From Hysterium pulicare CBS 123377 (taxonomy: Eukaryota > Ascomycota > Dothideomycetes > Hysteriales > Hysteriaceae), in the NCBI GenBank assembly GCA_000467715.1, contig AJFK01000155.1:1-64000 (forward strand): DNA of 64,000 bases, read 5' to 3'. How positions within the stretch are numbered: the first letter of the stretch is position 1; the number at the start of each line of letters is the position of its first letter. The notes beneath the pieces were generated by a model that was given only the letters and a program-made list of their open reading frames with translations, was not told where the DNA came from and ran no database searches. A program made the translations under genes and the position numbers. Of the stretch, positions 1-13,310 are shown one piece after another.

Positions 1-3000
1 TAGTTCTGTAGTCTCTAGTTCTGTAGTCTCCTCAACGTCTCCTAGCTCTATAAGCTCTTCGCAGTCCTTGAGTACCGGATTATCAACTATTTCAAGCAGC
101 CCCGTCTATACCGGAGTCTCGTCAAGTCCCTTGTCAACTTTCTCCGCCCCCACGAACAGCGTCCAGAGCTCCGCTTCGTCGGGATCGTCACCCGCACTCT
201 CATCTTTCTCATCTTCGTTGATGGCCACAACCGCTCCATTTAAGCCGAGTATGTCATCGAGTTCCGTATCCTCAAACCTTGGTTCTCCGTCATTTTCAAG
301 TAGTACCATCCTTAGTGTTGAAACTTCCACACAGTCTTCAGAGGCCTTGACGTCCGGATCACTCTCAACTCTTGGAGTATCCTCCACGTCTTCGAACTCT
401 GTTCCTGTTTCTAGCACTCAAAGTTCTAGCTCTCTTTCAAGCACCATGACCTCCTCGAATCCTAGTGGGTTTTCGACGGTGACTCTGTTGAGCGCATCAA
501 CAAATTCCGGAGTCTCACAATCAGGGTCTCTTTCCAACACATTGATCTCCTCAAGTTTCACTGTATCTCCGGACACAGGCACTGCATCAACGTACTCTGC
601 AAGCTCTACGCAATCTGGGTCTCTTTCAAATACAATAATCGCCTCAAGTGCCACTATATCTCCGGACACAGGCACTGCATCAACGTACTCTGCAAGCTCT
701 ACGCAATCTGGGTCTCTTTCAAATACGATAATCTCCTCAAGTCCCAGTGTATCTTCGATGGTAACGCTGTTGAGCGCATCAACCATTTCTGATGTCTCCT
801 CGCAATCTGGGTCTTCTTCAATAACTTTATCCCCCTCGAGTCCCGTTGTTTCTTCGACGATGACTCTGTCCGGCGCATCAACAAATTCTGGAGTTTCCTC
901 ACAATTAGGATCTCTTTCAAGCACCACAATTTCCTCGCAATCTGGGTCTACTTCAAATACGTTAGTCTCCTCGAGCCCTAGTGTATCTTCAACAGTGACT
1001 TTGTCAGACACAGGCACTGGATCGACAAACTCTGGAGTTTCATCGCAATCTGGGTCTCTTTCGAGTACATTAATCTCCTCCAGCTCTAGTGCATCCCCTA
1101 CGGCCACTCCGTTGAACACAGGCACCGCATCGACAAACCCTGGAGTATCCTCACAATCAGGGTCTCTTTCAAGCACGATAGTCTCCTCGCAATCTGGGTC
1201 GCTTTCAATCACGTTTGCATCCTCGATTCCCAGTGTATCTTCGACGATGACTCTGTCGGACACAGGTACCGCACAATCAAACTCTGGAGTCTCCTCGCAA
1301 TCCAGCCCCCTTTCAAGCATGGTAGTCTCCTCGCAATCCGGCTCTCCTTCAATCACATTAGTCTCCTCATCTCCTGGCATATCTTCGACAGTGACTGTGT
1401 CAGACACCGGCACTGTATCAACAAACTCTGGAGTCTCCTTACAATCTGGGACTCTTTCAACTTCAACGGTCACTTTAGGCTCAAACGAAGGATTCTCGAC
1501 CTTAACTACCATGTCATTGACAAGTTCGAATACTGCCGCCAGTTCGAACTCTCAGGCTTCATCCATTCTAAGCTCTGCAGGCGGCACTAGTCTTTCATCA
1601 CAATCCCCGTCATCATCGAGTTTGATCTCCACAGGCGTCATATCTTTGCCAAGCTCGATAGTCACGATTTATTCGATCTCTTCAACCCCAGTAATCTCGC
1701 AGAGCCCCAGTGAGAGTTCAGTACTCTCGTCATCTCCATCTACAATGAATTCTGTGCTCTTGTCAACATCCACCGGAAGTTCGATGTATCCGTCGAGTTC
1801 TCAGAGTAATTCACTTCCAACGTACTCAGCGCTTTCAAGTTCACAAGCTACGACCGTGCAGTCTACTTCGTTGGGGGGCAGCACAGTGCCCTCTCTTTCC
1901 TCGAACGCAGTTTCTTCCTCTAGCGGGCTCTCCTCAGATGTAGGAATTTCCTCGAGCGGCGTGGTTTCCTCAAGCACCATCGTCTCTCCTAGCCTGGTTT
2001 CTTTGAGTGTTGTAACGAGCGCATCGTCATCGGGTAGTAGTCAGCTAGGTTCGCCGTCATCTTCGTCGAATACTCCTTCTTCCTCGCTCTCTGTTTCGTA
2101 TTTGACGCTGTCGTCTGATCTTTATCAATCGTCAACGCTACTTTCACAATTTAGCGTATTTACATCTTCTAACCTCTCGCCTACAATTTCAAACACTTTT
2201 CCATCTTCAAGTACATTTTCTGTCACGGAATCGCTGTCAACATCATCGCCACCTAGCTCGGCCTCCCCTCAAACTTCGCTTTCAGGCTCATCTGCGCAAA
2301 GCCTGTCAATATCAGGGACCGCTTCTTCTATCAGTACTCCAGCCACGCTAAGTTCCAGCGTTTTGAGTCTCTCGACGCTTTTAACTATATCAGTGCCCTC
2401 AACTACCCCAGCGCTCTCCACTAGTTCAGAGCTTTCAACAACCCTGGCGCTTTCAAGTTCATCATTTTCCACCATCCCAGAACTCTCAACGGGCTCAGGC
2501 ATCTCATCTAGCTTAGGGCTTTCGACCTCAATAAGCCAGTCGGCTTCATTGGCCAGCAGCATGAGTTATTCCTCCGGTAACCTTGGTTCGAGTAGTACGC
2601 AGATGCTATCGCAAAGTGAAAGCTCTCAAGGTAGCACCACTACCGGATTTTCGAGCCCATCTTCCTCGAATACCGGGATATTATCAGTTTCACCGAGCTT
2701 TTCGCTTCTTTTGTCGAACACAGTATCTTCCTCGAGCAGCGTATTCAGCTCGCTTTTCTCTGAGACAGGGTCCTCATCGAAGACCGGGTTGTCCTCAGCT
2801 TCGCCGAGCATGTCGCCTCTTTCATCGAACACGGTACCTTCCTCGAGCAGCTTAGTCCCCTCGCTTTCCTCTGACACGGGTGTTTTCTCAAGCACCGTCG
2901 TGTCTTCAACTGTCGGAGTCACTTCACTTTCTACTGACACGGGATTTTCCACGCTTTTCTCAAACTCAGCGACTTCTTCGTCTTCCCAAGGTACTCTATT

Positions 3001-6000
3001 TTCCCCTACGACAATAGTTTCGAGCACAATGATTTCTCCGAGCATAGGGACGGGACTCTCCTCCAGCACAAAAGTTCCTTCAATCTCCTCAGACACCGGA
3101 ACTTCGTCTAATTCACCTATCTCATCCAACTCACCCATTACGTCTAGTGGCCTAAGTTCTAGCGTATTTACTGCTGGTGAATCAACTTCGGGGAGTAGCA
3201 TTCAATCTCCTGGTACCACGTCTCTCTCCGGCTCTGTATCTATATCCTTCAGTACGATCGTGTCTGAGAGCAACAATGCGCTATCCAGTTCCCTTAGTCC
3301 TATTATTACGGTCTCCACTACGAGTATAGTATCCCCCACGCCTTCCACCACTCTCCCGAGTCAGACGAGTACACTTCCAACTATAATCACCTTGTCTACA
3401 ATGACTGGACCACCAACAACCGGCTCGGAATCCCCTACCTTTACGCTGTCTGAACCTACGCTCTCATCAACCTCACTCTCACTTTCTACCCCCTCACAGT
3501 CCGCGCTCTCTCCATCTACACTCTCTTCGTCCACCCTCTATGCATCCACGCTCTCTCCTTCCACGGTCCCAGCGTCCACAATCCCAGCGTCCACAATCTC
3601 AGCGTCCACAATCTCAGCGTCCACAGTCTCAGCGTCCACAGTCTCAGAATTAACCCTGTTAGAATCCTCAGTTTTGACATCGACACTTTCTCCATCCACG
3701 CTTTTTGAATCCACGATCTCTCCATTCTCGCTTTCGCCATCCACACTTCTTTCATCTACGCTTTCTGCATCCACGCTTTCTGCATCCACGCTTCCTCCAT
3801 CCACATTTTCTACATTCACGCTCTCAGCATCCACGCTCTCAGAATCTACGCTCCCTCCATCCACGTTGCCTGGATCTACGCTCTCTGAATCTACGTTGTC
3901 TGGAGTGTCATTTTCCGAATCTACATCGACCGTGCCTAGTGTCTCGGTGTCGACTTTCCCGGGATCCACTTCCACTGGGTTTGGATCTACGGGGGCAACA
4001 TCTGGCACAAGCGTTCAGAGCACGTTTACGTCCTCCACTTCGTTTTTCTCAACCATTTCCATCGTGTCCAGTACTTTGTCCTCTATGACGGAGTCTTCCT
4101 CTTCTGTGGCTAGCAGCACCAGCTTATCTAGCCCTTCGTCATATGTACGTCCGGAAAGCTCTGCGGCACTTTCTCAGCCAACGTTGTCATCTTCGCAAAC
4201 CGTTTCCTCGGGAACTCCCTCGTCATTCTCATTTACCAGCTATTCTAGCACAGAGAACGCGGCAACTTCAACTGCCGTCACATCTTTCTTGGGCAGCAGC
4301 ACCAGCAGTCCAAGCTTATCGTTGAGCAATTCCGAACCAACAAGCAGCTATGCCTTCACGTTCAGCAGTAGCATTAGTCCAAGCTTATCGTTAAGCAATT
4401 CCGAATCAGCAAGCAGCTATGCCTCCACGTTCAGCAGTAGCATTAGTCCAAGCTTATCGTTAAGCAATTCCGAATCAGCAAGCAGTTATCTCTCCACGAG
4501 TCCCTCTCTATCCTTGAGTATCCCAGACTCCACGGCCAGTGGCTCGTTGTCTTCTACGAATGCTCAGACTACTTTCATTGGCTCTTCCACGGCCGAATCA
4601 AGCAGTGCTGGAGCAACAGGGAGTAGCGCCTCTCTGAACTTTGCTTCTACCACTATCGGCATGTCGACAACCAGTTTGGAGCCCAGTAGCAGCCTGTTCT
4701 CTAGTTCCTTGAGTAACGTTGTCTCTTCTTCAGCATCTCCTGTATTGAGCAGTACTGGGGTAATAGAGAGTAGCGTCTCTCTAAGCTATGCTTCCACCAC
4801 TATCGGCATGTCAACAACCAGTCCAGAGCTTAGCAGCAGCCTGTCTCCTAGTTCCTTGAGTAATGTTGTCTATTCTTCAGCATTGGCTGAAACTAGTTCT
4901 CAAAGTAACAGCCCGATCTCCTCCATTGGCTCAACGGGTCTGACTCCTTCATCAACGGGGCAATCATCTTCGTCCAGTCTCATACCTTCATCAATCTCAG
5001 AAAGCTCCGGTGTTGCCAGCTCCAGTATTCTCATTCCATCGTCGAGCATATTGCCTCGTTCAAGCTCAGAAAGCTCCGGTGGTGTTGACACATCATCGAG
5101 CGTTGTGCCTTCCTCGAGCTTTGGCAGTTCCAGTATTCTCAGTACATCGTCGAGCGTATTGCCTAATTCAAGCTCCGGCCGCTCAAGCGCTGTTAGCACA
5201 TCATCTAGCATGGTAGAACTGAGCACTTCAAGCTTCATCTCTGAATATCCGTCATCTACGCCTTCAAGTTCAACTGCTTCTTCTCTTAGCACTACGTCAT
5301 CAACCAGCAATCTAAACCCATCCTCGTCGATAAGCGGGTATAGTAGTACTTCGGAATCATCCTTGGCAACTATCTCCAGTGCAATGCCCACCACATTGTC
5401 ATCAGCAAGTGAGTTAACGACTACGCCAGGACAATCATCTTCGACAAGCGAGTCTAGGAATACTTTTGATTTGTCCTCGACAACTATTTTCAGTGCAACC
5501 CTTACGGCATCATCATCAACAAGCGAGGCTATCACCACGTCTGTGGCAAAATCTGAATCTTCAGCTTCTTCGATGGTCTCATTGGCCACATCCGTTCCTT
5601 CGCCAACAACATTTTCATCCGCAAGCCCAGTCTCCGTAACTAGCCCCAGCTTGAGTGTACTTATATCAACCGTATCGCCGTCAGGTCAAAGTTCAAGCAC
5701 ACTCTTAACCTCGGGATCGGCTAGCGAAAACATCTCGTCTGAATCGTCTGGGGCCAGTCCAAGTTCGAGCTTTGTTTCACAATCATCCAGTGTTACCATG
5801 AGTAGCATTTCAGCTTTCGAAAAGTCGTTAAGCATAAGCTCTTCTGATCTGTTCGGGACAAGTACTATTTCAGTATCTTTGTTCGCATCGGGATCCTCTA
5901 CCACGAATTCTCCCGAGACGACCACTCAGCCGTCTGGCAGCGAGCAAACGTCTCCGTTAATCACTACAAGCTCTATAAGCGACATTTCCCTTTCCACAAA

Positions 6001-9000
6001 CACCGTCTCAAGCAGTTCGTATGCAACGACTGCTAGCTTATCAACATCAAGCCCCGTTTTACCGACCAGTACTCCTGGGGCTTGTTGTGGGGTGCAAAAC
6101 GGGACTACGTACCATACGTCTGGAGGAAATGATTACCTGGTCGAATGTGGCATATATTACAGTGGCGAGCAACTGTATAGTGGGGTGGCGACGAGTTATG
6201 CGAACTGCTTAAACAGTTGTGATGGTCAGAGCGACTGCAATGAAGCTGTATGGCACTCCAGCGGAAATGCCTATGGCTTCTGCATTTTGTATCATGCATC
6301 GACACAGGATACCATCGTGTATGACTCTACTGCCTGCGTCGGAATGCAATTGCCACCGAAGAGCACAAGCGGAAACTCGGCCTCGTCCGCAGCTTCGACG
6401 TCGACAAGTATGCCAAGCAGCAGTCCAACGCCTGTTTCCTGCTGCGGCTTTGACAACTCGACTGTATACACTGAAGGCACCACTGATTTTCAAATCGACT
6501 GCGGCGTCTTTAGAGGCCATAATCAGACCATGCTCGGATTTAACACTACTTTTACGGACTGCACGCAGCTTTGTGCATCATATCAAGAGTGTGACAATGT
6601 CTTGTTCTACCCATTCAATGGGGCATGTTATGGCACCACAGGTTTTGACAATTATTGGCCTGAGCCCGATGCTTGTGGTGCCTTTAGAAGGCAATCGGTT
6701 TCCTCTAGTTCTTCGGCGATAGCCCCCATCACATCATCGACAACCTCTTCGACGGGAGGAGTTTCATCGTTTCCAAGCTCTTCGTCCACGCCTGCGTTCA
6801 CACCCACACAATCATGGACGACGGTCCCCAAGCCATCTCAAAGTTCTTTTAGTGCCGCGCAGTCAAGCTCTATAGGCTCGGAATCTTCTGCTGCCAGCTC
6901 CTCGCAATTCAGCTCTCTGGAAACAAGTTCTATAGCCTTCAGCTCCACGCAGTCAAGCTCTCCAGCCTTGTTATCCTCAGTTACCAGTTCCTGGCAGTCC
7001 AGCTCTTTAGAAATAAGTTCTTCTGCAGCCGTCACCTCCATGCTGTCAAGCTCTCCAACCCCATCAATCCCAGTTGCCAGTTCCTCGCAACCCAGCTCTC
7101 TGGAAGCAACTTCTTCTGCAGTCATCGGCTCTACCACAGTGTCAAGTATCCTATCTTCATCGTTCCCAGTTGCCAGTTCCTCGCAATCCAGCTCCTTGGA
7201 AATAAGTTCTTCTGCAACCGCTAGTCCCACGCAGTCGAGCTCTATAGTTCCGGGATCTATAGATACAAGCTCCTCGCAATCAAGGTCTTTGGAGACGAGT
7301 TCTCCTGCAGCCGTCAGCTCCACGAAGTCAAGTTCTCTAGTCTCGTTAACACTGGTTGCCAGCCCCTCGCAATCTAGCTCTATAGAAATAAGTTCTTCTG
7401 CAGCCGTCAGTTCCTTGCAATCCAGCTCCTTAGAAGTAAGCTCTTCTGCAGCCGCTAGCCCCACGCAGTCGAGCTCTATAGCTCCGGGATCTATAGCTAC
7501 AAGTTCCTCGCAATCTGCCTCTATAGGCTCGGATTCTTCTGCAGCCGTTGGCTCCACCATGGAGTTAAGCTCTCTAGTTTCATCGTCCCCTGTTGCCAGT
7601 TTCTCGCAATCCAGCTCTCTGGAAATGAGCTCTACAACCTTCAGCTCTACACAGTCAAATCCTATGGGTACAGGATCTTCAGTGGCCAGCCCCTCGGCGG
7701 CCAGCTCTTCGCAATCTAGCTATTTAGCAACAAGCTCCGCGACCTTCGGCTCCTCGCAGTCAAGCACTTTAGAAACAAGCCCTCCAGTCTTCAGCTCCAC
7801 ACAATCAAACTCCTTGGAAACAAGTCCCACAGTACTCAGCTCCGCGCAGTCAAACTCCTTGGAAATAAGTTCTACAGCCTTTAGCTCCACACAGTCGAGC
7901 ACTTTAGGCCCAGAATCCTCGCCTGCCAGCTTTCCGCAGTCTAGTTCTTTGGGAATAAGCTCTTCGGTCTTTATATCGATGCAGTCGAGCTCTATAGTAC
8001 TAGAATCAATAACTACAAAATCTCTGCAATCCAGCTCTTTGGCAGCAAGTCCTACAGTCTTTAGCTCTACACAGTCCAGCGCTGTAAGTTCGGAATCCTC
8101 GCATGCCAGCTCCGTGCAGTCTAGCTCTGTCGGGCAGGTATCATTTGCTGTCAGCTCTTCACAATCCAGCTCCTTGGAGACAAGTTCCGCAGCTTTTAGC
8201 TCCTCGCAGTCTGCCGTCCAAAGCTCCACTGTCCAAAGCTCCACCGTCCAAAGCTCCACCGTCCAAAGCTCCACCGTCCAAAGCTCCGCCGTGCAGAGCT
8301 CCACTATGCAGAGTTCTGCTGTGCAGAGTTCCGCAGCTTTCAGCTCCTCACAGTCTACCGCCCAAAGCTCCACTGTCCAAAGCTCCGCCGTGCAGAGTTC
8401 CGCTGTGCAGAGTTCCGCCGTGCAGAGTTCCGCAGCGTTCAGCTCCTCGCAGTCTATCGCCCAAAGCTCCACTGTCCAAAGCTCCACCGTGCAGAGTTCC
8501 GCCATGCAGACTTCCACCGTTCAGAGCACTACAATCTCAGGCCTAAGCAGTGTAGTCATTTTGAGTCTATCTCCTACATCGTTGCCGGCTTCTCCGACAT
8601 CTGAATTGGTCTCAGGTCTCTCTTATTCAAGTAGCATGTCACCATCCAACTCGGGCGCTTCTACGTCAACAGTCGTTTACTCAAGCACTCTGTTAGTGTC
8701 TAGCTCACCACTCATTTCAGAACCAATTTCGACAGCTTCACAAAGCATTACAAGTGCATTATCCGTATCGATATCATCGAATGCGATCTCGACCCCTCAA
8801 CCATCGTCATCGAACGTCGTGACCCCTCCCACCAGTGGGCTTGGGACAACCACGCTGAGTAGTTCGGCAGCATCTAATAGCCCTGAAAGCTTAACCCTGA
8901 CATCTGCCCCCTTCCCCGAGCCATCGTCAAGCCCAGCCTCAAGCTCCCCGAATGTGATAGCGACGTCACCATCATCAAGCGGACTGGAAACATCATCTTC

Positions 9001-11970
9001 AAGCGGCATAGGAGCATCATCAAGCGGACTAGGAGCATCATCTTCAAGCAGTCCCTCAACAACCAGCATTAACTCAGCTTTTACTAGTTCAAGCAGTACG
9101 GCCGCAATTTCAATTTTTGTGTCGTCTTCGGAAGCCTCGTCAGCTTCCAATTCGATGTCGTCCTCGATGAGCAATAAGATAATAACTAGCCTTTCGAATT
9201 ACAACTCGCCCAGCTCCACGACGTCGTCCGCGTCAGCCACCTCGTCGAAACCGATTTCGCCCAGTGGAGACTGTGGTCCTAACACTTCTGCGGGATACAC
9301 ATGCGCTGGAAGCAATTTTGGTCAGTGTTGCAATGCCGATACTGGTAAATGGTAAGTCTCCATTCTTTTTTCTATCCACCATCAATTGCATCAGTTTTGG
9401 CTTGAGGGGGGATCAATTTTCCCTATTCAAATCAAGAGTGTGCAAAAATGGGCCAAAAAAAAGTCCAATAAACGACCACAAATATGATGGGTGTCAGTAT
9501 TTGTCATACTGTGATCTCCTTTAGAGGTACAAATCTGGACAGATGGTATCGTGCATACTAGTTTCCGATTACCCTTAAGGATGGCAACTTGCTTTCATAC
9601 CCTTCCCAGAGTCGGAATCGGCTTTGTAGGCAGGCGGTAAAGAGGGTGGGAGGCGACGACCCACCCTCCGAAAGCGACGATTTATGACACCCTTGTGGAC
9701 TGCTACACGAACGGGCTCGTTAAAGTTATAGACATCATGAATTGCGCAACCAACCATTTTCCCCCTTATAATCATGATCTGGCTGACATATTCCTCTAAA
9801 CAGCGGGAGCGATGACTACAGTTGCTTCTATAACTGTCTACCCGGGTATGGTATTTGCAATCGACAAGCATCGATGTCGCACTCTAGCAGTATCAGAACC
9901 TCGACGTCGCGGCTGTTTACTTCAAGTTCTGGATTCGTGATAGTTACAGACTCAATATCACTTCCTGAATCTTCTTCTAGCTTCATATCACCGCAGTCCT
10001 CTACAAGCTCAGGACCTTTAGTAATTACAGACTCGATATCGCTTACCGGATCTTCCTCCAACTCCGCGTCCTCATCGATCTCAAACCCGCTATTCACTTC
10101 AAGCTCAGGAGTTGTGATAGTTACAGACTCAATATCACCTCCTGGGTCTTCTACTAGCTCCGTATCACCATTATTCTCCACAAGCTCAGGGCCGTTAGTA
10201 ATCACGGACTCAATATCGCTTCCTGGGTCTTCTAGCCCCGCGTCCTTGTCAGTCTCAAGCCCGACGTCATCTTCTACCAATCCTAAGGCCTCACCGCTAT
10301 CAACCTCAAGCTCGGGATTGGTGTCAATTCCGGATTCAGCATCTCTTTCTGAGTCTTCCTCAGCCTCCGCGTCCTCGTCGATCTTTAGCCCTGCGGCCAC
10401 GAGTCAAGTCATCCCCAACGTGGCCTCTGGAAGCAGTAGCTCCTTGGTAATTCTGTCAACATCTCTGAGCCTTTTCTCGACAACTGGCTTAACTCCAAGC
10501 CCTAGCATTTCTAGCAGTGGCTCTCCTTCAACGCCAAGGGTCATTTCTGAAAGCCTAATCACATCATCGACTTCTCCAACATTTGAACAAAGCTCTACGC
10601 TATCAAGTGGCTCAGTCTCAACACCAAGAGTCGTTTCCGAAAGTATAGTCACTTCTTCAACTTCTTCGACATTTGAACAAAGCTCTATGCTATCAAGTAG
10701 CTCAGTCTCAACACCGAGGGTTGTTTCCGAAAGTATAGTCACATCTTCGACATTTGGACCAACCTTTGTGCTACCAAGTAGCTCCAGTCAACCGCTATCA
10801 CCCTTGTCAAGCTCGACACCAACGATCAGCCCGGCATCGATAACAATTCCACCACCAGGATCTTCAACTCCTGAACCGTCGATTTACATCTCGACAGTGT
10901 ATATCACGGTCACGCAATCTTATCCAGTTACCGTCACCGCTCCGCCAGTTACTGTTGTCGTCACAACAACACTAACTCTGAGCGGTTCAACGGTCACCCA
11001 GGTTGTCACTCAGACTGTTCCAGGAGATACCGTGACCAAGGCATTTGCTACGACCGTGGTCACCACATTTATGACTTATAGCGTGATCTTTTCGACTGTT
11101 CAAGGTCCAACGGACTTCATAACGGCATCCGGTCCAGCAATAACCTGCTATATCTACGATGGTATCACCTCATGCCCTGGCCAAAGCATAATTACCTCAC
11201 CGTCAAGTTCAACTTCCGCTTCCAATTCGATCGCGGTCACGACAACAACCGCTTTCAGTCAGACCAGCCACAGAAGTTTCTCGTCCCGATCTCACTCGTT
11301 CCTATCACGCACGTCCCGTGCGAGTATGAGCAAGATGCCAGGCTCGTCGGCTACAAGTGCAGTCCCTACACCTTCAACATGCTGTGGTGTCATCCCCGGA
11401 GAGACATATGAATACTCACCTGCAGTATTCGCCGCAGAATGCAATGTCGAATACCGATGGGGTGACCTCTCTAATCAGCCATTGACGGGCTTGACGTTTG
11501 ACGAATGTACTGAAAGTTGTGCTACAAACGATTCGTGCGTTGCCATTGAATATAAACTACTTACCGGGGCATGCTATCTCAAGAAACATCTCGGACCTTC
11601 GCAGTATCAACAAAACATCTGTGTTATGATTAAGCAGATCACTTCGTCTAGCTCTGCCGCGATGTCTTCCACATCTGAAGCCGCTGCATCCAGTAGTGAG
11701 AGTGAGGGAATTTTCACAAGAGAGACCCCAGACTCATTGACGACGACAGCCTTCCCATTGACAGCAGCTCCTTCTGGGTCCATACCGTTCTGTACTACTC
11801 GTCACACGGTTACAGTGACAAGTTATCCGCCTTGGTGGAGGCAAGGAGGCTACGGTGAAGGATCGGGCGATAAGAATCGGGACAAACCGGATGGTTATGG
11901 CAATTGGCCTGGCCAATCCGAACAAAGTCCAGCTAGGAATGAAACGGAACCATTGCCGGCCAAAGGATGA
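1..11970 (+). CDS. Giant Ser/Thr-rich surface protein with PAN-like and chitin-binding modules (5' partial)
   Basis: The frame is open from base 2, so the start and any signal peptide lie left of the window. Exons seen: 2-9351 and 9804-11970 (phase 2), with the stop at 11968-11970. About 3,800 residues are visible, mostly Ser/Thr with Val, Leu, Pro and Gln, typical of heavily O-mannosylated fungal wall or adhesin stalks. Three Cys-rich modules begin with CCG and carry about eight Cys each (near 6083-6357, 6440-6693 and 11380-11640); they resemble PAN/apple-like modules of fungal wall proteins. A hevein-type chitin-binding module (CGPN...GYTC...FGQCC, then CGSDDYSC...GYGIC) is cut by the 452-nt intron 9352-9803, which has donor GTAAGT, branch CTGAC and acceptor CAG. 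The last 60 residues are Gly/Trp/Pro-rich and no GPI signal is evident. Likely secreted and wall-bound through chitin (inference). Reading the two exons as separate genes is unlikely because the module is continuous. Confidence 0.85.
541..760 (+). repeat. Imperfect direct repeat in the stalk (Q-S-G-S-L-S-N-T unit)
   Basis: The segment around 560-640 (SPDTGTASTYSASSTQSGSL) is repeated almost base for base around 660-730. Looser copies of the QSGSLSNT/VSSTVTLSDTGT unit continue to about 1450. Confidence 0.7.
3493..3905 (+). repeat. 15-bp coding tandem repeat (S-x-S-T-L)
   Basis: Degenerate in-frame 15-bp units such as TCTGCATCCACGCTT encode Ser-(Ala/Pro/Glu)-Ser-Thr-(Leu/Val/Ile), about 25 copies in a row inside the Ser/Thr-rich stalk. 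Copies are diverged at third positions, which suggests an old expansion with some recent duplicates (near 3760-3800). Confidence 0.8.
4308..4500 (+). repeat. 69-bp coding tandem repeat, nearly three copies
   Basis: Three consecutive blocks encode SPSLSLSNSE followed by a Ser/Tyr-rich stretch. The unit is 23 residues (69 bp); the second and third copies are nearly identical, indicating a recent duplication. The third copy is incomplete at its end. Confidence 0.8.
8215..8530 (+). repeat. 15-bp coding tandem repeat (V-Q-S-S-T/A)
   Basis: Near-perfect in-frame units such as GTCCAAAGCTCCACC encode Val-Gln-Ser-Ser-(Thr/Ala), about 17 copies, broken twice by an AAFSSSQS spacer. The array is organised as three higher-order blocks, each beginning with AAFSSSQS. 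This is the most homogeneous repeat in the gene and the likeliest to vary in copy number. Confidence 0.85.
9352..9803 (+). other. 452-nt intron splitting the chitin-binding module
   Basis: Donor GTAAGT at 9352, CTGAC branch site at about 9783-9787 and acceptor CAG at 9801-9803. Joining TG (9350-9351) to C (9804) creates the Cys of the GKCGS motif expected in the hevein fold. It is the longest intron in the window, the others being mostly 46-63 nt. No other gene is seen inside it. Confidence 0.8.
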
Positions 11971-13310
11971 AGATAGTAAAGGGTTTTTTCTTCATTAATT
12001 GCATGTTGTTTGAATGGATTTAGGAAAATTGAAAAAGGAGGATTTTAGAATATATATGTTGAGTTTTTTTCTTCTAGGGTTCGGAATGAAGGGTGGAAGT
12101 AGCTCTGAAATTGTCATAATGCATTTACGTGTTTCCAAGGTTGGAATTAATGTTTCGGTCACGTCTTTGGATTCAGCGTTTGGATTGAGTGTTCGAATTA
12201 TCTTGTTTGGTTTTACAGGCGTTGACTCGTCTTATCTTCGCATCGCTTTGAATTTGGTAGAATATCAAGGGCATTTCAAGACTATGTTTGCCTCCTTATG
12301 CTGTATCTGGTATATTCTGATGGCACTCTAATAGCAACAAGCTGGAGGCCAGAATGTGTAAAGGTGTGAACTTGCTTTGAGGTGGCGTACAGAGGCCGAT
12401 CAATATTGGTATACAGCAAGAAGAGGTTCGAACAGCCCTTCCGGCCTCCATAGAACGCTCCTCATCCAGTCTTTTGCCTCTCGAGACCTCGTTGCTACGA
12501 TATATTTCGAGGCTACCGAACCACTGGCACTCATTACTCAATCATCATATACTGGAATATCCACTATTGAAATGCCCACCAGTCAAACCTCACGTACCGA
12601 TTTCAGAAAAACCCCACGGACGATTACTGCAATGACATCAAGTGTCTAAATGCATTACCCAACAGCAAGACCATAACTCTCACATGCATCTCTCAAAATA
12701 CTATACATCCTAGAATTATTTTTCCTGCATACATAATAACAGACCGCTATACGTACAACATTCCTGATGTACGCTGAGGGCTAGATACTCCTCTAGGACC
12801 ACGTTGCCCAGTGCAAATAGTCTACGCGGACCGCAAAAAGAGTCATCACGGGGGTAATGCGCAGCCCAGATTCCATCAAATCTTAACACCCAGTGTGGAG
12901 GTTTAGCCTGGCAGGGTCTATAGTTAATTGCCCTCACGGTGGGTATCCTTATTTGTTATACTGTTAATAATCAGCCAAAATTAGAGTAGGTATCAGAAGC
13001 TTGTAATAAAGGCAATCATACCATGTCAAACATTGCGTATCTACAGAAGGCGGCAAAGGTGATAGAATGCTGAAAAGCTCTCTTCATTCATCATGTCTAG
13101 GGAAAACAAGAGCGTAATGTACGTGAAGAAATACTATAATCCTCGATCGCCAATCCCAATTCCAATAACCATACAAAGATACTGCCAACACTAGAGAATA
13201 GTGTAAACAGTATGTCGAGACAGTCAACGATGCTACTAAAGAACCATAGTGGGGACTTTTTCAATTCCTGAAAGGAGATAGTGCGTCGAGAAGAGTTAAG
13301 AATTTGCCGC
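11971..13310. other. Intergenic, convergent 3' flanks
   Basis: 1.3 kb between the stop codons of the giant surface gene (+) and the secreted acidic protein (-). It is AT-rich with short unsupported reading frames only. No RNA gene or repeat was recognised. Confidence 0.6.

Noticed and set aside
418-1512. Long acidic antisense frames (418-1512, 2626-3201, 4900-5589, 6838-7560, 7720-8517) opposite the giant surface gene
   Set aside because: They mirror the Ser/Thr codon repeats of the sense strand, give Asp/Glu/Val-rich low complexity and have no domain.
12014-12331. 105-codon + frame after the giant gene
   Set aside because: AT-rich 3' flank, no domain or signal.
12420-12436. GGTTCGAAC, similar to a tRNA B box
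   Set aside because: No matching A box or cloverleaf around it; no tRNA found elsewhere.
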